From the NCBI GenBank assembly GCA_031282985.1, contig JAITCR010000049.1, forward strand, positions 1-26,734: 26,734 nt of DNA, written 5' to 3'. Both the position numbers and the translations under genes were made by a program. How positions within the stretch are numbered: the stretch's first letter is position 1; each line of letters begins with the position of its first letter. This document shows positions 7,353 through 15,668 of this stretch, piece after piece. Source of the DNA: Nitrososphaerota archaeon (GTDB taxonomy: Archaea; Thermoproteota; Bathyarchaeia; Bathyarchaeales; Bathycorpusculaceae). The notes below the pieces were generated by a model. It saw only the letters and a list, made by a program, of their open reading frames with translations, did not search any database and was not told the DNA's origin.

Positions 7353-8108
7353 GTGTTTAAGCTTAAAGTATCTGACGCTAAGCTCTTAAGAGATATGGCT
7401 ACTGCAATTTCAATATTAGTAGATGAAGCAACCTTTAAAATTGATGATGAAGGTTTAAAATTGCGTGCAATGGATCCGTCACGTGTAGCAATGATAGATT
7501 TTGCATGGCCGAAAACTATTTTTGAAGAATACGTGTGTACTGAACCAACAAAAATGTGCATGAACATAAGTGAACTTCTTAAGCTTCTCAAACGTGCTGG
7601 TAGAGATGAATCAGTTGAGCTTTCACTTGACGATAAAACTGGTCGATTACAAGTTAAAATCATGGGTAAGTATGCTCGGAACTTTACGATGCCAACTCTT
7701 GAAGCATCAGAAGAAGAGGTTCCTACTCCAAAAATCAACTTTAATGTTAAGGCAAAAAGTACCACTACTGGTTTAAGTCAGGCAATAGAAGATGCACAAT
7801 TGGTCAGCGATCATGTGCGAATAGAAGCAGACTCTGAAAAATTAGTTTTAAGTGCAACTGGTGATTTGATGGGTGCTACGATTACTTTACAAAAAGGTAG
7901 TGATGCTCTTCTTGATTTGGAAGTCAAAGAGTCCTCTAAAGCAACCTTTAGTCTAAGTTATCTTTCTGAGATTATCAAAGCTGCTTCAGCAACTTCAGAC
8001 ATTGCAACAATTGAGTTTTCAAGTGACATGCCTGTACATATTGACTTCCAGCAGAATAAAGACGGTAAATTAACATTCTTCTTGGCGCCAAGAATAGAAA
8101 CGGACTAA
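7353..8108 (+). CDS. pcn: DNA polymerase sliding clamp (PCNA)
   Basis: 251-aa PCNA, the ring-shaped processivity clamp for replicative polymerase, Fen1 and ligase. It shows the clamp repeat architecture: EATFKIDDEGLKLRAMDPSRVAMIDF at the N terminus, a central linker near 130, and the second domain ending in VHIDFQQNKDGKLTFFLAPR. The length is normal. It starts with GTG, giving the usual M-F-K-L N terminus, with GAGGAAGAG upstream. The stop overlaps the priL start by one base (TAATG), so clamp and primase are translationally linked. The loader RFC is encoded at 19684-21917. Confidence 0.96.
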   Translation: MFKLKVSDAKLLRDMATAISILVDEATFKIDDEGLKLRAMDPSRVAMIDFAWPKTIFEEYVCTEPTKMCMNISELLKLLKRAGRDESVELSLDDKTGRLQVKIMGKYARNFTMPTLEASEEEVPTPKINFNVKAKSTTTGLSQAIEDAQLVSDHVRIEADSEKLVLSATGDLMGATITLQKGSDALLDLEVKESSKATFSLSYLSEIIKAASATSDIATIEFSSDMPVHIDFQQNKDGKLTFFLAPRIETD

Positions 8109-9217
8109 TGATGAATAGAAATTTGTCTATTGAATCAGTTTTCACAAAAAGTGATTTAGCTAAATATCCCTTTTTAAAGGAAACTGCACGGTATCTTTCT
8201 TCTTTAGATTTACAGATCGAAGACTTAACTAGCTCTGGTATGTCTCAAATTTTAGATAGAGCCATGGAACGTGTTACTTCTGCAATAGTAGATTTTATGG
8301 TTAGGCCGTTAATTGGTGTGCAGGGAAATAAGTATATAATAAAAGATTTGCAAAAAGAAATAATTTCTTTTCCTGTTGCGGTAATGCTTGTTTCTGCAAC
8401 TGACAATTCTCTTATAAAAAAACGGTACGCGTTAGCTGAAGCTAAACAGGTGACAAGTGAATTAAATTCGGAGTCAAAAGAGTTAGTTCTTAAAATTGCT
8501 CTTGATTTTGGTTGGAGGATCGCTTTTACGCCGTCTGATAGTGCATTTGAGTTTATTTTGTATTTTAGTGATTTTTTGCAAAATGCTAGTCACCTTCATG
8601 ATGTTAAATGGAAATTAATAAACAGCAAACTTTCAGAGGGAAATGTGTATCTTAACAAACATGATGTTGTACGTTTGCTTCAGGAAGAGATAAAGCGCCG
8701 GATAGAGAAACGGTTTGTCACAATTTCTATAGATAAATACCCGCCTGAGATTTCTGAGTTAGCAGATAAACTCAAGGTTCTTGCAGCAGAGAACATTGGG
8801 CAAACTGAAACAGAGTTTCCAAAAGTGGTTATTCAGGAGGCTTTTCCCCCCTGTATTAATGCCCTCTATAATGCTGCCTCAAAAAATCATCACTTACCTC
8901 ACATTGGTCGATTTGCATTAACTGCTTTTCTAGTTAATATTGGCATGAGTCCTGAATCTGTAACTGAACTTTTCAGATCATTTTCTGATTATAATGAACG
9001 ACTTACTCAATATCAAGTCGAACACATTGCTGGCGAACGTGGCTCAGGCACAAAATATACCTGTCCACAATGTTCAATTCTTCAAACGCACAATGTTTGT
9101 AAAAACCGTGACGATATATGTAAACGTATCTATCACCCTTTAAAGTATTACAAAATTAAATCTGAAATTCTGCCACAAAACTTGCCTGAAAAACCTGATC
9201 AGGTAACTAAAAAGTAG
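8108..9217 (+). CDS. priL: DNA primase large subunit PriL
   Basis: 369-aa regulatory subunit of the archaeal/eukaryotic-type primase; it binds PriS and holds a [4Fe-4S] cluster. The N-terminal domain is helical. The C-terminal cluster domain begins at AFPPCI (C249), continues with HIGRFALTAFLVNIGM, and ends with C319/C322, C331 and C338 before the family signature YHPLKYY. The start ATG overlaps the PCNA stop by one base; the adjacent ATG at 8111 is an equally possible start. The C terminus is a charged tail. A small hairpin follows, then priS on the same strand. Confidence 0.94.
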   Translation: MMNRNLSIESVFTKSDLAKYPFLKETARYLSSLDLQIEDLTSSGMSQILDRAMERVTSAIVDFMVRPLIGVQGNKYIIKDLQKEIISFPVAVMLVSATDNSLIKKRYALAEAKQVTSELNSESKELVLKIALDFGWRIAFTPSDSAFEFILYFSDFLQNASHLHDVKWKLINSKLSEGNVYLNKHDVVRLLQEEIKRRIEKRFVTISIDKYPPEISELADKLKVLAAENIGQTETEFPKVVIQEAFPPCINALYNAASKNHHLPHIGRFALTAFLVNIGMSPESVTELFRSFSDYNERLTQYQVEHIAGERGSGTKYTCPQCSILQTHNVCKNRDDICKRIYHPLKYYKIKSEILPQNLPEKPDQVTKK

Positions 9218-9225
9218 TTTTGTAA

Positions 9226-9244
9226 CCTTTTCTGTATCAAAAGG
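9226..9244 (+). terminator. Hairpin after priL
   Basis: CCTTTT (9226-9231) and AAAAGG (9239-9244) can form a six-pair stem with a seven-base loop, just past the priL stop. It could be a weak terminator or 3'-end stabiliser; priS begins 120 bases on. Confidence 0.35.
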
Positions 9245-9363
9245 ATGGTTCTTTCAATAACCCCTTCTCAAACATGTATGCCAATACTTGTGGTTATTTA
9301 TCTGGTTAAAAAATAGTGTCAAATAGTTAATGGTTAAATTAGAGAAACAAGACATTATTTTAG

Positions 9364-10608
9364 GTGCCATCTGTGTCTTCGAGGGATTTTGTTTATTCCA
9401 AATTTCAAGAGTTTTACAATAATCCCTTAACGGTGGTTCCTGCGCCAACGAGTTTTGAGCAGCGTGAGTTTGCTTATCTTATGTTTAGAGAACGTTTTAT
9501 GGTTCGTCATAAACGTTTTGAAAGTATCCAAACTTTCCAAAATGTTTTAGCCAGGAACGTGCCCTCCGATGTTTATCATTCCTGTGCTTATTATGAGAAT
9601 CCTGACCTTGAAATGGATAAAAAAGGTTGGATTGGTTCTGATCTTGTTTTTGATATAGATGCAGATCATATTCCTACGTCATGTGGTAAAATCCATGATG
9701 AATGGACTTGCCAAAAATGTGAATTTAGTGGAAAAGGTGTAACCCCCGATGAGTGTCCAATTTGTGGTAGTGATAAATTCTCAGCCAAAACTTGGGCATG
9801 TGATTTTTGTATTGAATCAACACGTGTAGAGACAGCCAAACTAATTGATATGCTCACAAAAGACTTCGGTTTTGCTGACAGTGAGTTACATGTCTTTTTT
9901 TCTGGTCATCGTGGTTATCATGTGCATGTGGAAGATGAAGCCGTACATTCGCTTGATGCTCTGTCAAGAAAAGAAATAGTTGACTATGTAACTGGACTTG
10001 GTTTGTCTGTTCTTGATAAGGGTGTGAAAGAAAAACGTGTCAAAGGTAGAAAACGATTTGTTGACGCAAAAAAATTTAATCTCCATGATTATGGTTGGAA
10101 TCGTCGTTTAAAGGTAGGTATGGAAAAATTTTTGTCAACTATGACAGCTGAAAATTTGAAAAATTTTGGGTTAAAAAACAATAATTTGCTTAAAAACAAG
10201 GATGCTATACTTAGTCGTGCTATCATGGGTGGTCGCTGGGATAGTGTTTCGGGTGTTAGTGTGGCAACGTGGCTCAAGTTGGCTGAGCAAGTTAAGAGTT
10301 TGGAGTCAGCAAACATTGATACAGTTGTAACTACAGATATTCATCGGTTAATTAGGATGAATGGTACTCTACATGGTAAAACTGGTTTACTTAAAATAGA
10401 GCTTCCGGTGCGTCAACTTGATACTTTTGATCCATTAACTCAAGCAGTAGCTTTTAAAAAGGGTACTGCTAAAGTGTTAGTCTCTGATGCGCCTGAGTTT
10501 AGGTTGAGCGGAGCCATGTGGGGGCCATACAAGAATGTTAAAGTTGTGTTGCCAACTGCTGCTGCGGTTATGCTTATCCTGAAAGGCAGAGCTGAGGTGG
10601 CCAATTAA
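9364..10608 (+). CDS. priS: DNA primase catalytic subunit PriS
   Basis: 414-aa catalytic primase of the archaeo-eukaryotic superfamily, which makes RNA/DNA primers for replication. The metal-binding motif is VFDIDAD, with D97 and D99; SGHRGYHVHV at 180-189 is the second conserved motif; a late Asp/His/Arg block (TTDIHRLIRMNGTLHGKTGL) completes the active site. A zinc-binding insertion holds paired cysteines at C116/C119, C131/C134 and C146/C149, plus C107. It starts with GTG; a second GTG three codons later is also possible. The stop overlaps the GINS51 start by one base, matching the known PriS-GINS linkage in archaea. Confidence 0.95.
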   Translation: MPSVSSRDFVYSKFQEFYNNPLTVVPAPTSFEQREFAYLMFRERFMVRHKRFESIQTFQNVLARNVPSDVYHSCAYYENPDLEMDKKGWIGSDLVFDIDADHIPTSCGKIHDEWTCQKCEFSGKGVTPDECPICGSDKFSAKTWACDFCIESTRVETAKLIDMLTKDFGFADSELHVFFSGHRGYHVHVEDEAVHSLDALSRKEIVDYVTGLGLSVLDKGVKEKRVKGRKRFVDAKKFNLHDYGWNRRLKVGMEKFLSTMTAENLKNFGLKNNNLLKNKDAILSRAIMGGRWDSVSGVSVATWLKLAEQVKSLESANIDTVVTTDIHRLIRMNGTLHGKTGLLKIELPVRQLDTFDPLTQAVAFKKGTAKVLVSDAPEFRLSGAMWGPYKNVKVVLPTAAAVMLILKGRAEVAN

Positions 10609-11150
10609 TGTATGACGAACTATATCAAGCATGGAAACATGAGCTAACAGATCCTACACTTGGTACTTTGCCGCGTGACTTTTATGAACGTATTACACAA
10701 TATCTACGTAAGATAAAAGAAGAAAACAGCCTAACAGATAACAAAACTCTTAAAACAACTCTGCTTGATAAAGAAACTACCAATGTTAAACACATGCTTG
10801 GAGAATTGCTGTGGACAAGATACAAAAAACTGGTTAAATTTACAACACAGACTCAGAAACTTTCTACTGAATTGTTAGCGTTTGAGGAGGTTCAAATATT
10901 TGAAAGCTTTGTTCCATTTACTGAAGCTTACCAAAAATTTGCTAAAAATTTACTTCAAGGACAAACTCGTCAATCACATCAGAAAACACGTAAACGTATT
11001 ACATTGCGCTTCTCTAAAGAAACTCCACCGATTATGGGTGCTGATATGAAACCCTACGGGCCGTTTACTGTTGAAGACATAGCATCTTTGCCAGTTCAAA
11101 ACGCTAAAATCTTTGTAAAACAAAATCTGGCAGTAATAGTTGACGTATAG
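10608..11150 (+). CDS. gins51: GINS complex subunit GINS51 (Gins15/Sld5-type)
   Basis: 180-aa GINS subunit with the A-then-B domain order of GINS51. A helical A domain covers about 1-115. After a basic linker (HQKTRKRITLRF), the small beta B domain contains PIMGADMKPYGPFTVEDIAS and ends ENAK-like (VQNAKIFVKQNLAVIVDV). In archaea GINS51 and GINS23 form a tetramer that joins MCM and GAN/Cdc45 in the replicative helicase. The ATG overlaps the priS stop. The partner GINS23 and MCM are at 16604-19240. Confidence 0.88.
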   Translation: MYDELYQAWKHELTDPTLGTLPRDFYERITQYLRKIKEENSLTDNKTLKTTLLDKETTNVKHMLGELLWTRYKKLVKFTTQTQKLSTELLAFEEVQIFESFVPFTEAYQKFAKNLLQGQTRQSHQKTRKRITLRFSKETPPIMGADMKPYGPFTVEDIASLPVQNAKIFVKQNLAVIVDV

Positions 11151-11290
11151 TTTAATTCGCTTATTTTTGAGAAACTTTATGTTTACATTTTTATACTATA
11201 CGATTTTAAATGTGTAGTAATTATATTGTTACTGTTGTTTTTGCAAAAATTTGATGGGGAAGGGGGATGGTTCAACTCGTTTTATCGGCA

Positions 11291-11330
11291 GGTTTATTAC
11301 TTTATTGTTTTAGATATTACCATTTGGAGG
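11291..11330 (+). promoter_or_regulatory. Promoter and strong RBS of the propeller gene
   Basis: GGTTTATTAC (11291-11300) can serve as a TATA box, with initiation near 11320, and a perfect GGAGG lies at 11326-11330. Nine bases after GGAGG comes an in-frame ATT (11340). No in-frame ATG, GTG or TTG lies close enough to use this ribosome site, so it defines the likely start. A second TATA-like stretch (TTTTTATACTA) lies at about 11188-11198. Confidence 0.5.
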
Positions 11331-11339
11331 AAACAAAAA

Positions 11340-13883
11340 ATTAGAAATTTAAAAAATAAAACTTTTTCTTTATTTGCCGCAGTTCTTTTGCTAACTTCTG
11401 CTGTCACAATGCTGACAGTAAGCACACCAAGTAATGCACAACAAGAGTATATCGTGGATGTAAAAGCGTTTCTCAGCGCTAGACCTACTACTATAGGCTT
11501 AGGGCAAGAACTTCTAATCAATTTTTGGATGTCACCTGCACCTGGTGCTAACCGACAATACCATGATTACACGATAACAGTAACAAAGCCAGATGGTACG
11601 TCAACAACATTTAAAGTGAATTCTTACGTTGCAGACGGCACAAATTGGTGTCCGTGGATTGCTGATCAAGTGGGTGATTGGACGATAACGTTTAGTTATC
11701 CGGGTGAACATTTCGCTCCAGGAAGATACCTTGATGGTGACATAATTACAGGAACTGCTGGTGGTACAGTTTATGCTGATGGTGCTACAATTAAACCGGC
11801 ATCTGCAAAATCAGTAACAATACATGTGCAAGAAGATATAATCCCATCATGGACTGAATCGCCTTTGCCTACAGATTATTGGACAAGACCTGTTGGTGAA
11901 GAAAATCGTGAATGGTGGCCAATTCTAGGTAGCTTTCCTTGGTGGGGGGATGGTACAAGCGATGTAACGTCAACATGGAACTTTTATTACCCTAACACTA
12001 ACCCAACCTATAATTCTGCGTACGGTTTTGTTCCTTGGGTTTCAGGTCCTGAATCTGCGCACGTAGTATGGAAACGCGCCTATCAAATAAGCGGCCTTAT
12101 GGGTGGTGATTGGGGTGGTGCATCTAGTGTGAATCCCGATACTCTCGGTTTACATTCTTCAATTTCAAGTGATTGGCGTATGGTACCAACGATTATTTTG
12201 ATGGGTAGAGCATATCATACTATTGCAAAGCCTGCTACAAATGGGCCAGATATGCAGACGTACTGGGAATGTTATGATATCCGTACTGGTGAAATAATCT
12301 GGGAAAGACCACTATATCCTGGCGAAGTTGCTCCTAACCTTATTGAATATGCTGCTGGAGGTTCTGAGGTTGCGGGAAGTGAAATAAGACCGTATAATCC
12401 AAATATTATATCGATATCTAACGGATACCTGCTAAAATACAATGCAAATAGCGGACTTTTGATGTATAATATTTCGATTGCTCCTATGACTGGTAGTGGT
12501 GGTACTTATTATATGAATGGTTATGTGCTAGGTATACAGGATCTTGGTGCTGATGCTGGTGCAGAAAGATATCGTTTAATCAACTGGACAACATTAGGCA
12601 GTACAACCAATTTTGCTGGTCGTGTAATAAGCAACGTAACATATGCAAGAAGTGCTCTACCTACAGGTCAACTAACTGATTGGGAGGTAGGTATAGGCTG
12701 TACAGTGACAAGCATAACACAGGGTGGTATGTATACTGGAATGACTTTAGCGGCTTTTAACTTGTATACTGGTGTATCTCTTTGGAACAAGACTATCAAT
12801 GAACCAATTTACAGTGGTTCAGCTAACCTTGCAGACCATGGTAAATTAGCTGTACTCTCTGCTAAGGGCTACTATATAGCATACGATTTGAAGACAGGTA
12901 ATGAAGTATGGCGAACAAAACCATTAGACTATCCATGGGATGAACCTGGATGGGGCGCTTATTCTATGACATCAGGGTATGGTCAGTTTTACTGGGACGC
13001 TCAAACAGGTATCTACGCGATTGACTGGGATACAGGTAACATCAATTGGAAATTCGAAAAAGAAGCCCCTCCATTTGAAACACCCTATACTGGTAGCCAA
13101 GGACAACCCGTTTATCCATTTGTTATGGGTTCATATTGTTTGGATGGAAAACTATACGCGTACAGTGCTGAGCACACACCGGATCCACCATTCTATAGAG
13201 GACAACCAACAGTATGCATTGATGTCTTTACAGGCAAAGAAGTCTGGTCCATAGGAATGACAGGTAACATCTTTATTAGCCGTGGACAAATCGCTATAGC
13301 AGATGGATACATGGCTTTAGGTGGACGCGATGGTGTTATGTACACTTTCGGTCAGGGCAAGAGTGAAACTACAGTTTCAGCTCCACAGTTACCTTTGGTG
13401 TTAGGTCAGAAGGCGCTTTTAACGGGTACAGTTCTTGACTTGTCTCCTGCTCAGTCTGGTGCTCCGTGTGTTTCTAAAGATTCTATGGCTGCGTTGATGG
13501 AACATATACATATGCAGACACCTGTCGGTGGTGTTCTTGGTGATGTTATGATGGTTGGTGTTCCGGTGTCATTAGATGTGCTTGATCCAAACGGTAATTA
13601 TTACAATATAGGTGTTGTTACTTCTGATGGTTATAGTGGTACTTTTGCTTTTGATGGTTGGGCTCCTAGTGTTGCAGGGTTGTATACTATTACGGCTACG
13701 TTTATGGGCGATGAGTCATATGGTAGTTCGTTTGCAACTACGTACTTAACAGTCGCTGAAGGCTCAACTACATCAAATGGTGATGGCGCAGACAACACGG
13801 TACTATATGCAGTCATAGTCGCGGCGGTGGCTATAATTGCTGTAGTAGTTATTGTTGGCTTCTTAATCCTTAGAAAGAAGTAA
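11340..13883 (+). CDS. Secreted, membrane-anchored PQQ-like beta-propeller protein
   Basis: About 847 aa from the probable ATT start. A signal peptide (basic RNLKNK, hydrophobic LFAAVLLLTSAVTML, cleavage near SNAQQ) opens the protein. An Ig-like N-terminal domain follows (sharing the pattern TKPDGTS...VGDWTITFSYPG). Then come repeated PQQ-type blades, such as YDIRTGEIIWERPL, FNLYTGVSLWNKTI, YDLKTGNEVWRT, IDWDTGNINWKFE and IDVFTGKEVWSIG. A second Ig-like region (VPVSLDVLDPNGN to TFMGDESYGSS) leads to a Ser/Thr/Asp linker and one C-terminal membrane helix (LYAVIVAAVAIIAVVVIVGF) ending in RKK. It is probably displayed on the cell surface. No substrate can be assigned and quinone cofactor residues are not evident. 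An upstream TTG at 11226 would give 885 aa but an implausible N terminus. Confidence 0.82.
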   Translation: MRNLKNKTFSLFAAVLLLTSAVTMLTVSTPSNAQQEYIVDVKAFLSARPTTIGLGQELLINFWMSPAPGANRQYHDYTITVTKPDGTSTTFKVNSYVADGTNWCPWIADQVGDWTITFSYPGEHFAPGRYLDGDIITGTAGGTVYADGATIKPASAKSVTIHVQEDIIPSWTESPLPTDYWTRPVGEENREWWPILGSFPWWGDGTSDVTSTWNFYYPNTNPTYNSAYGFVPWVSGPESAHVVWKRAYQISGLMGGDWGGASSVNPDTLGLHSSISSDWRMVPTIILMGRAYHTIAKPATNGPDMQTYWECYDIRTGEIIWERPLYPGEVAPNLIEYAAGGSEVAGSEIRPYNPNIISISNGYLLKYNANSGLLMYNISIAPMTGSGGTYYMNGYVLGIQDLGADAGAERYRLINWTTLGSTTNFAGRVISNVTYARSALPTGQLTDWEVGIGCTVTSITQGGMYTGMTLAAFNLYTGVSLWNKTINEPIYSGSANLADHGKLAVLSAKGYYIAYDLKTGNEVWRTKPLDYPWDEPGWGAYSMTSGYGQFYWDAQTGIYAIDWDTGNINWKFEKEAPPFETPYTGSQGQPVYPFVMGSYCLDGKLYAYSAEHTPDPPFYRGQPTVCIDVFTGKEVWSIGMTGNIFISRGQIAIADGYMALGGRDGVMYTFGQGKSETTVSAPQLPLVLGQKALLTGTVLDLSPAQSGAPCVSKDSMAALMEHIHMQTPVGGVLGDVMMVGVPVSLDVLDPNGNYYNIGVVTSDGYSGTFAFDGWAPSVAGLYTITATFMGDESYGSSFATTYLTVAEGSTTSNGDGADNTVLYAVIVAAVAIIAVVVIVGFLILRKK

Positions 13884-13904
13884 GCAACTAAAACATAATC
13901 AACC

Positions 13905-13917
13905 TTTTTTCTTTTTT
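13905..13917 (+). terminator. Oligo-T terminator after the propeller gene
   Basis: Two six-T runs separated by one C lie 20 bases after the stop codon, as expected for archaeal termination. Confidence 0.5.
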
Positions 13918-13936
13918 CATGAACTTTTTTTGTCTT

Positions 13937-13964
13937 AACTATAGCAAGACTATGTACTATAGTT
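13937..13964. repeat. 8-bp inverted repeat, 12-base loop
   Basis: AACTATAG (13937-13944) pairs perfectly with CTATAGTT (13957-13964). It lies just past the T-tract of the propeller gene in the 305-base gap before rpl44e. It could be part of the 3'-end structure or an operator. No other recognisable RNA was found in this gap. Confidence 0.35.
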
Positions 13965-14053
13965 GCTTCCTGAATAAGCCTTGATATGTGTAGTGTTGTT
14001 GCTACCTTTCATTTTGATAACGCTTAATAATTACAGATCCTGCGAAGGAATAA

Positions 14054-14140
14054 ATGATTAGCACCACAATTTTTTCCTCAAAACAAGATGCTGTCTCTTT
14101 TCTAGATAGGACATTTAATTTTGAAAGTGAAAAAGTATAA
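14054..14140 (+). CDS. Possible 28-aa small ORF upstream of rpl44e
   Basis: An ATG preceded by GAAGGA opens a 28-codon frame (begins MISTTIFSSKQD, ends FNFESEKV) that stops six bases before the first possible GTG of the rpl44e frame. It is in the same frame as rpl44e. I recognise no homologue. A TATA-like TTAATTTT at 14115-14122 inside it would place an rpl44e transcript start downstream of its ATG, which argues against it being a leader peptide. Treat as doubtful. Confidence 0.2.
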   Translation: MISTTIFSSKQDAVSFLDRTFNFESEKV

Positions 14141-14188
14141 GAATGGGTGCGCTCCTTTTATGGAAAGCTAAAGTTGGTAGTGAACAAA

Positions 14189-14464
14189 GTGAACGTTCCT
14201 AAAGAAGTCAAAACTTACTGTCCAAAATGTAAAGATCATGAAGCTCATGCTGTAACCCTATACAAGGCTGGGAAACGTAGAGCTCTAGCCGTTGGTGAAC
14301 GTGCCCACGCTCGAGAAAAGAGAGGTTATGGTGGACAAAAATATGCCCTTCAACATGAATTTGCTAAAACAACCAAAAAACAAACTTTACGTTTGAAATG
14401 TAAAAAATGCGGTTATATGCGCCATAAGGATGGAATAAGGCTAAGAAAATTAGCCCTAGTTTAA
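14189..14464 (+). CDS. rpl44e: Large ribosomal subunit protein L44e (eL42)
   Basis: 91-aa zinc-ribbon ribosomal protein near the 50S E site. From GTG 14189 the product reads MNVPKEVKTYCPKC, which matches the family N terminus, so I prefer this start over GTG at 14147 or 14180, which would add 14 or 3 residues. The zinc pairs are C11/C14 and the KCKKCG pair near residue 72. The basic GKRRALAVGERAHAREKRGYGG centre and the RKLALV end fit the family. It opens the conserved rpl44e-rps27e-aIF2alpha-nop10 cluster; rps27e follows after 27 bases. Confidence 0.93.
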   Translation: MNVPKEVKTYCPKCKDHEAHAVTLYKAGKRRALAVGERAHAREKRGYGGQKYALQHEFAKTTKKQTLRLKCKKCGYMRHKDGIRLRKLALV

Positions 14465-14491
14465 ATTATTATGTAATGGAGTTAAAATGTT

Positions 14492-14689
14492 ATGTCAGAA
14501 TGGAATAAACTCATCCCAAAACCAAGTAGCAATTTTTTGCGTGTTAAATGCTTAAAATGTGGTAATGAACAATTAGTGTTCAGTCATGCAACAAATCAAG
14601 TTACTTGCAACGTCTGCAACGAAATCTTAGCTACACCTGCAGGTGGAAAAGCAAAGATTAACGGTGAAATTCTTTCAGCGCTAGAGTAA
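14492..14689 (+). CDS. rps27e: Small ribosomal subunit protein S27e
   Basis: 65-aa S27e, a zinc-ribbon protein of the 30S subunit. The ligands are C20/C23 (VKCLKCGNEQ) and C39/C42 (VTCNVCNEIL), with the conserved phenylalanine-serine-histidine segment VFSHATNQV between them and the ATPAGGKA motif after. The length is standard. It lies 27 bases after rpl44e with ATGGAG upstream and 21 bases before aIF2-alpha. Confidence 0.95.
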   Translation: MSEWNKLIPKPSSNFLRVKCLKCGNEQLVFSHATNQVTCNVCNEILATPAGGKAKINGEILSALE

Positions 14690-14710
14690 ATAAAACAGAG
14701 GCTATAGTAA

Positions 14711-15496
14711 ATGGTGGAGCGTAAGCCTGAATGGCCCGAGAATGGCGATTTAGTGATTGCTACTATAGAGTCTGTAACTGATTATGGTGCTTACGCAAAG
14801 CTTGACGAATTTGATAAACGTGGCTTACTTCATGTTTCAGAAATTTCTTCTTCATGGATTCGTAATATCCGCGATTTCGTACGTGAAGGACAAAAAGTTG
14901 TCCTCAAAGTTTTACGTGTAGATTCTGAAAAAGGGCACATCGATCTTTCTCTGCGACGAGTTACTAAACGTGAACGTATTGAAAAAATAATGTCATGGAA
15001 AAAAGAACGTAAAGGCGAAACTTTATTCCGTGAAGTCGCAACAAAAGTCGGTCTAAACGTTGATGAGCTCTACCAGCAAGCTGGTGAAAAAATCGATGAA
15101 AAATTCGGCATATATGAAGGATTCGAAAAAGCAGTAAAAGAAGGTTCAGAAGCATTAACAAAAATTGGTGTCCCAGAAAATATTGCCCACGTTTTCGCTG
15201 AAGTCGGTGAAGACCGCATACATGTAAAAATGGTCAAAGTCAAAGGTATTCTTGAAATCAGATGTATGAAACCAAATGGTATAAAAGTAATCAAAGAAGC
15301 ATTCGCAGCAGCAAAAGCAGAAAAAATCCGTGCAGCATCTGTAAAATTTTACGTTATTGCAGCACCAAAATACAGTATCGAAGCAAGAGCAGAGAACTAT
15401 AAAAAAGCTGAAGAAGTTTTCCAGAAAGCTGCACAAAGTGTCGTGTCAAACATTACTAAAGCCGGTGGACAAGGCACTTTTAGAAGGGAAAAATAG
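14711..15496 (+). CDS. eif2a: Translation initiation factor 2 subunit alpha (aIF2-alpha)
   Basis: 261-aa alpha subunit of the heterotrimeric aIF2 that brings initiator tRNA to the small subunit. The S1-type OB domain (about 8-88) includes ESVTDYGAYAKLDEF and LLHVSEISSSWIRNIRDFV, the region aligned with the eukaryotic Ser51 phosphorylation loop. A helical domain (about 90-175) and a C-terminal alpha/beta domain (about 178-255) that contacts aIF2-gamma follow. The length is normal. It stops one base before the nop10 start, so the two are certainly cotranscribed. Beta and gamma genes are not in this window. Confidence 0.95.
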   Translation: MVERKPEWPENGDLVIATIESVTDYGAYAKLDEFDKRGLLHVSEISSSWIRNIRDFVREGQKVVLKVLRVDSEKGHIDLSLRRVTKRERIEKIMSWKKERKGETLFREVATKVGLNVDELYQQAGEKIDEKFGIYEGFEKAVKEGSEALTKIGVPENIAHVFAEVGEDRIHVKMVKVKGILEIRCMKPNGIKVIKEAFAAAKAEKIRAASVKFYVIAAPKYSIEARAENYKKAEEVFQKAAQSVVSNITKAGGQGTFRREK

Positions 15497-15497
15497 T

Positions 15498-15668
15498 TTG
15501 GTTTGGCAACTGAGAAAATGCGTTAATTGTAGTCATTATACATTAAACAAGACAGTATGTCCTGCTTGTAATGGTGTCGTAAGGATTCCTCACCCAGCAA
15601 AATTTTCGCCTGATGACAAATATCTGAAATATCGTATGGCAATGAAAAAAGGTAGCGAAAAACAATGA
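15498..15668 (+). CDS. nop10: H/ACA RNP protein Nop10
   Basis: 56-aa Nop10, a core protein of H/ACA ribonucleoproteins with Cbf5, Gar1 and L7Ae, which guide rRNA pseudouridylation. The zinc ribbon has C8/C11 and C21/C24, followed by the linker GVVRIPHPAKFSPDDKYLKYR that packs on Cbf5. I choose TTG 15498, one base past the aIF2-alpha stop and preceded by GAAGGG. The longer open frame reaching back to 15357 only overlaps aIF2-alpha. Its TGA overlaps the ATG of the PAC2 gene (ATGA). Confidence 0.93.
   Translation: MVWQLRKCVNCSHYTLNKTVCPACNGVVRIPHPAKFSPDDKYLKYRMAMKKGSEKQ

Noticed and set aside
7334..7765. 143-aa minus-strand ORF over PCNA
   Set aside because: Antisense to PCNA; serine-rich shadow translation with no recognisable domain.
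11226..11339. 38-residue extension of the propeller protein from TTG 11226
   Set aside because: It places an extra hydrophobic and aromatic stretch before a perfect signal peptide and ignores the GGAGG at 11326.
15357..15497. N-terminal extension of the nop10 frame
   Set aside because: It only overlaps aIF2-alpha; the family starts at the TTG at 15498 with its own RBS.
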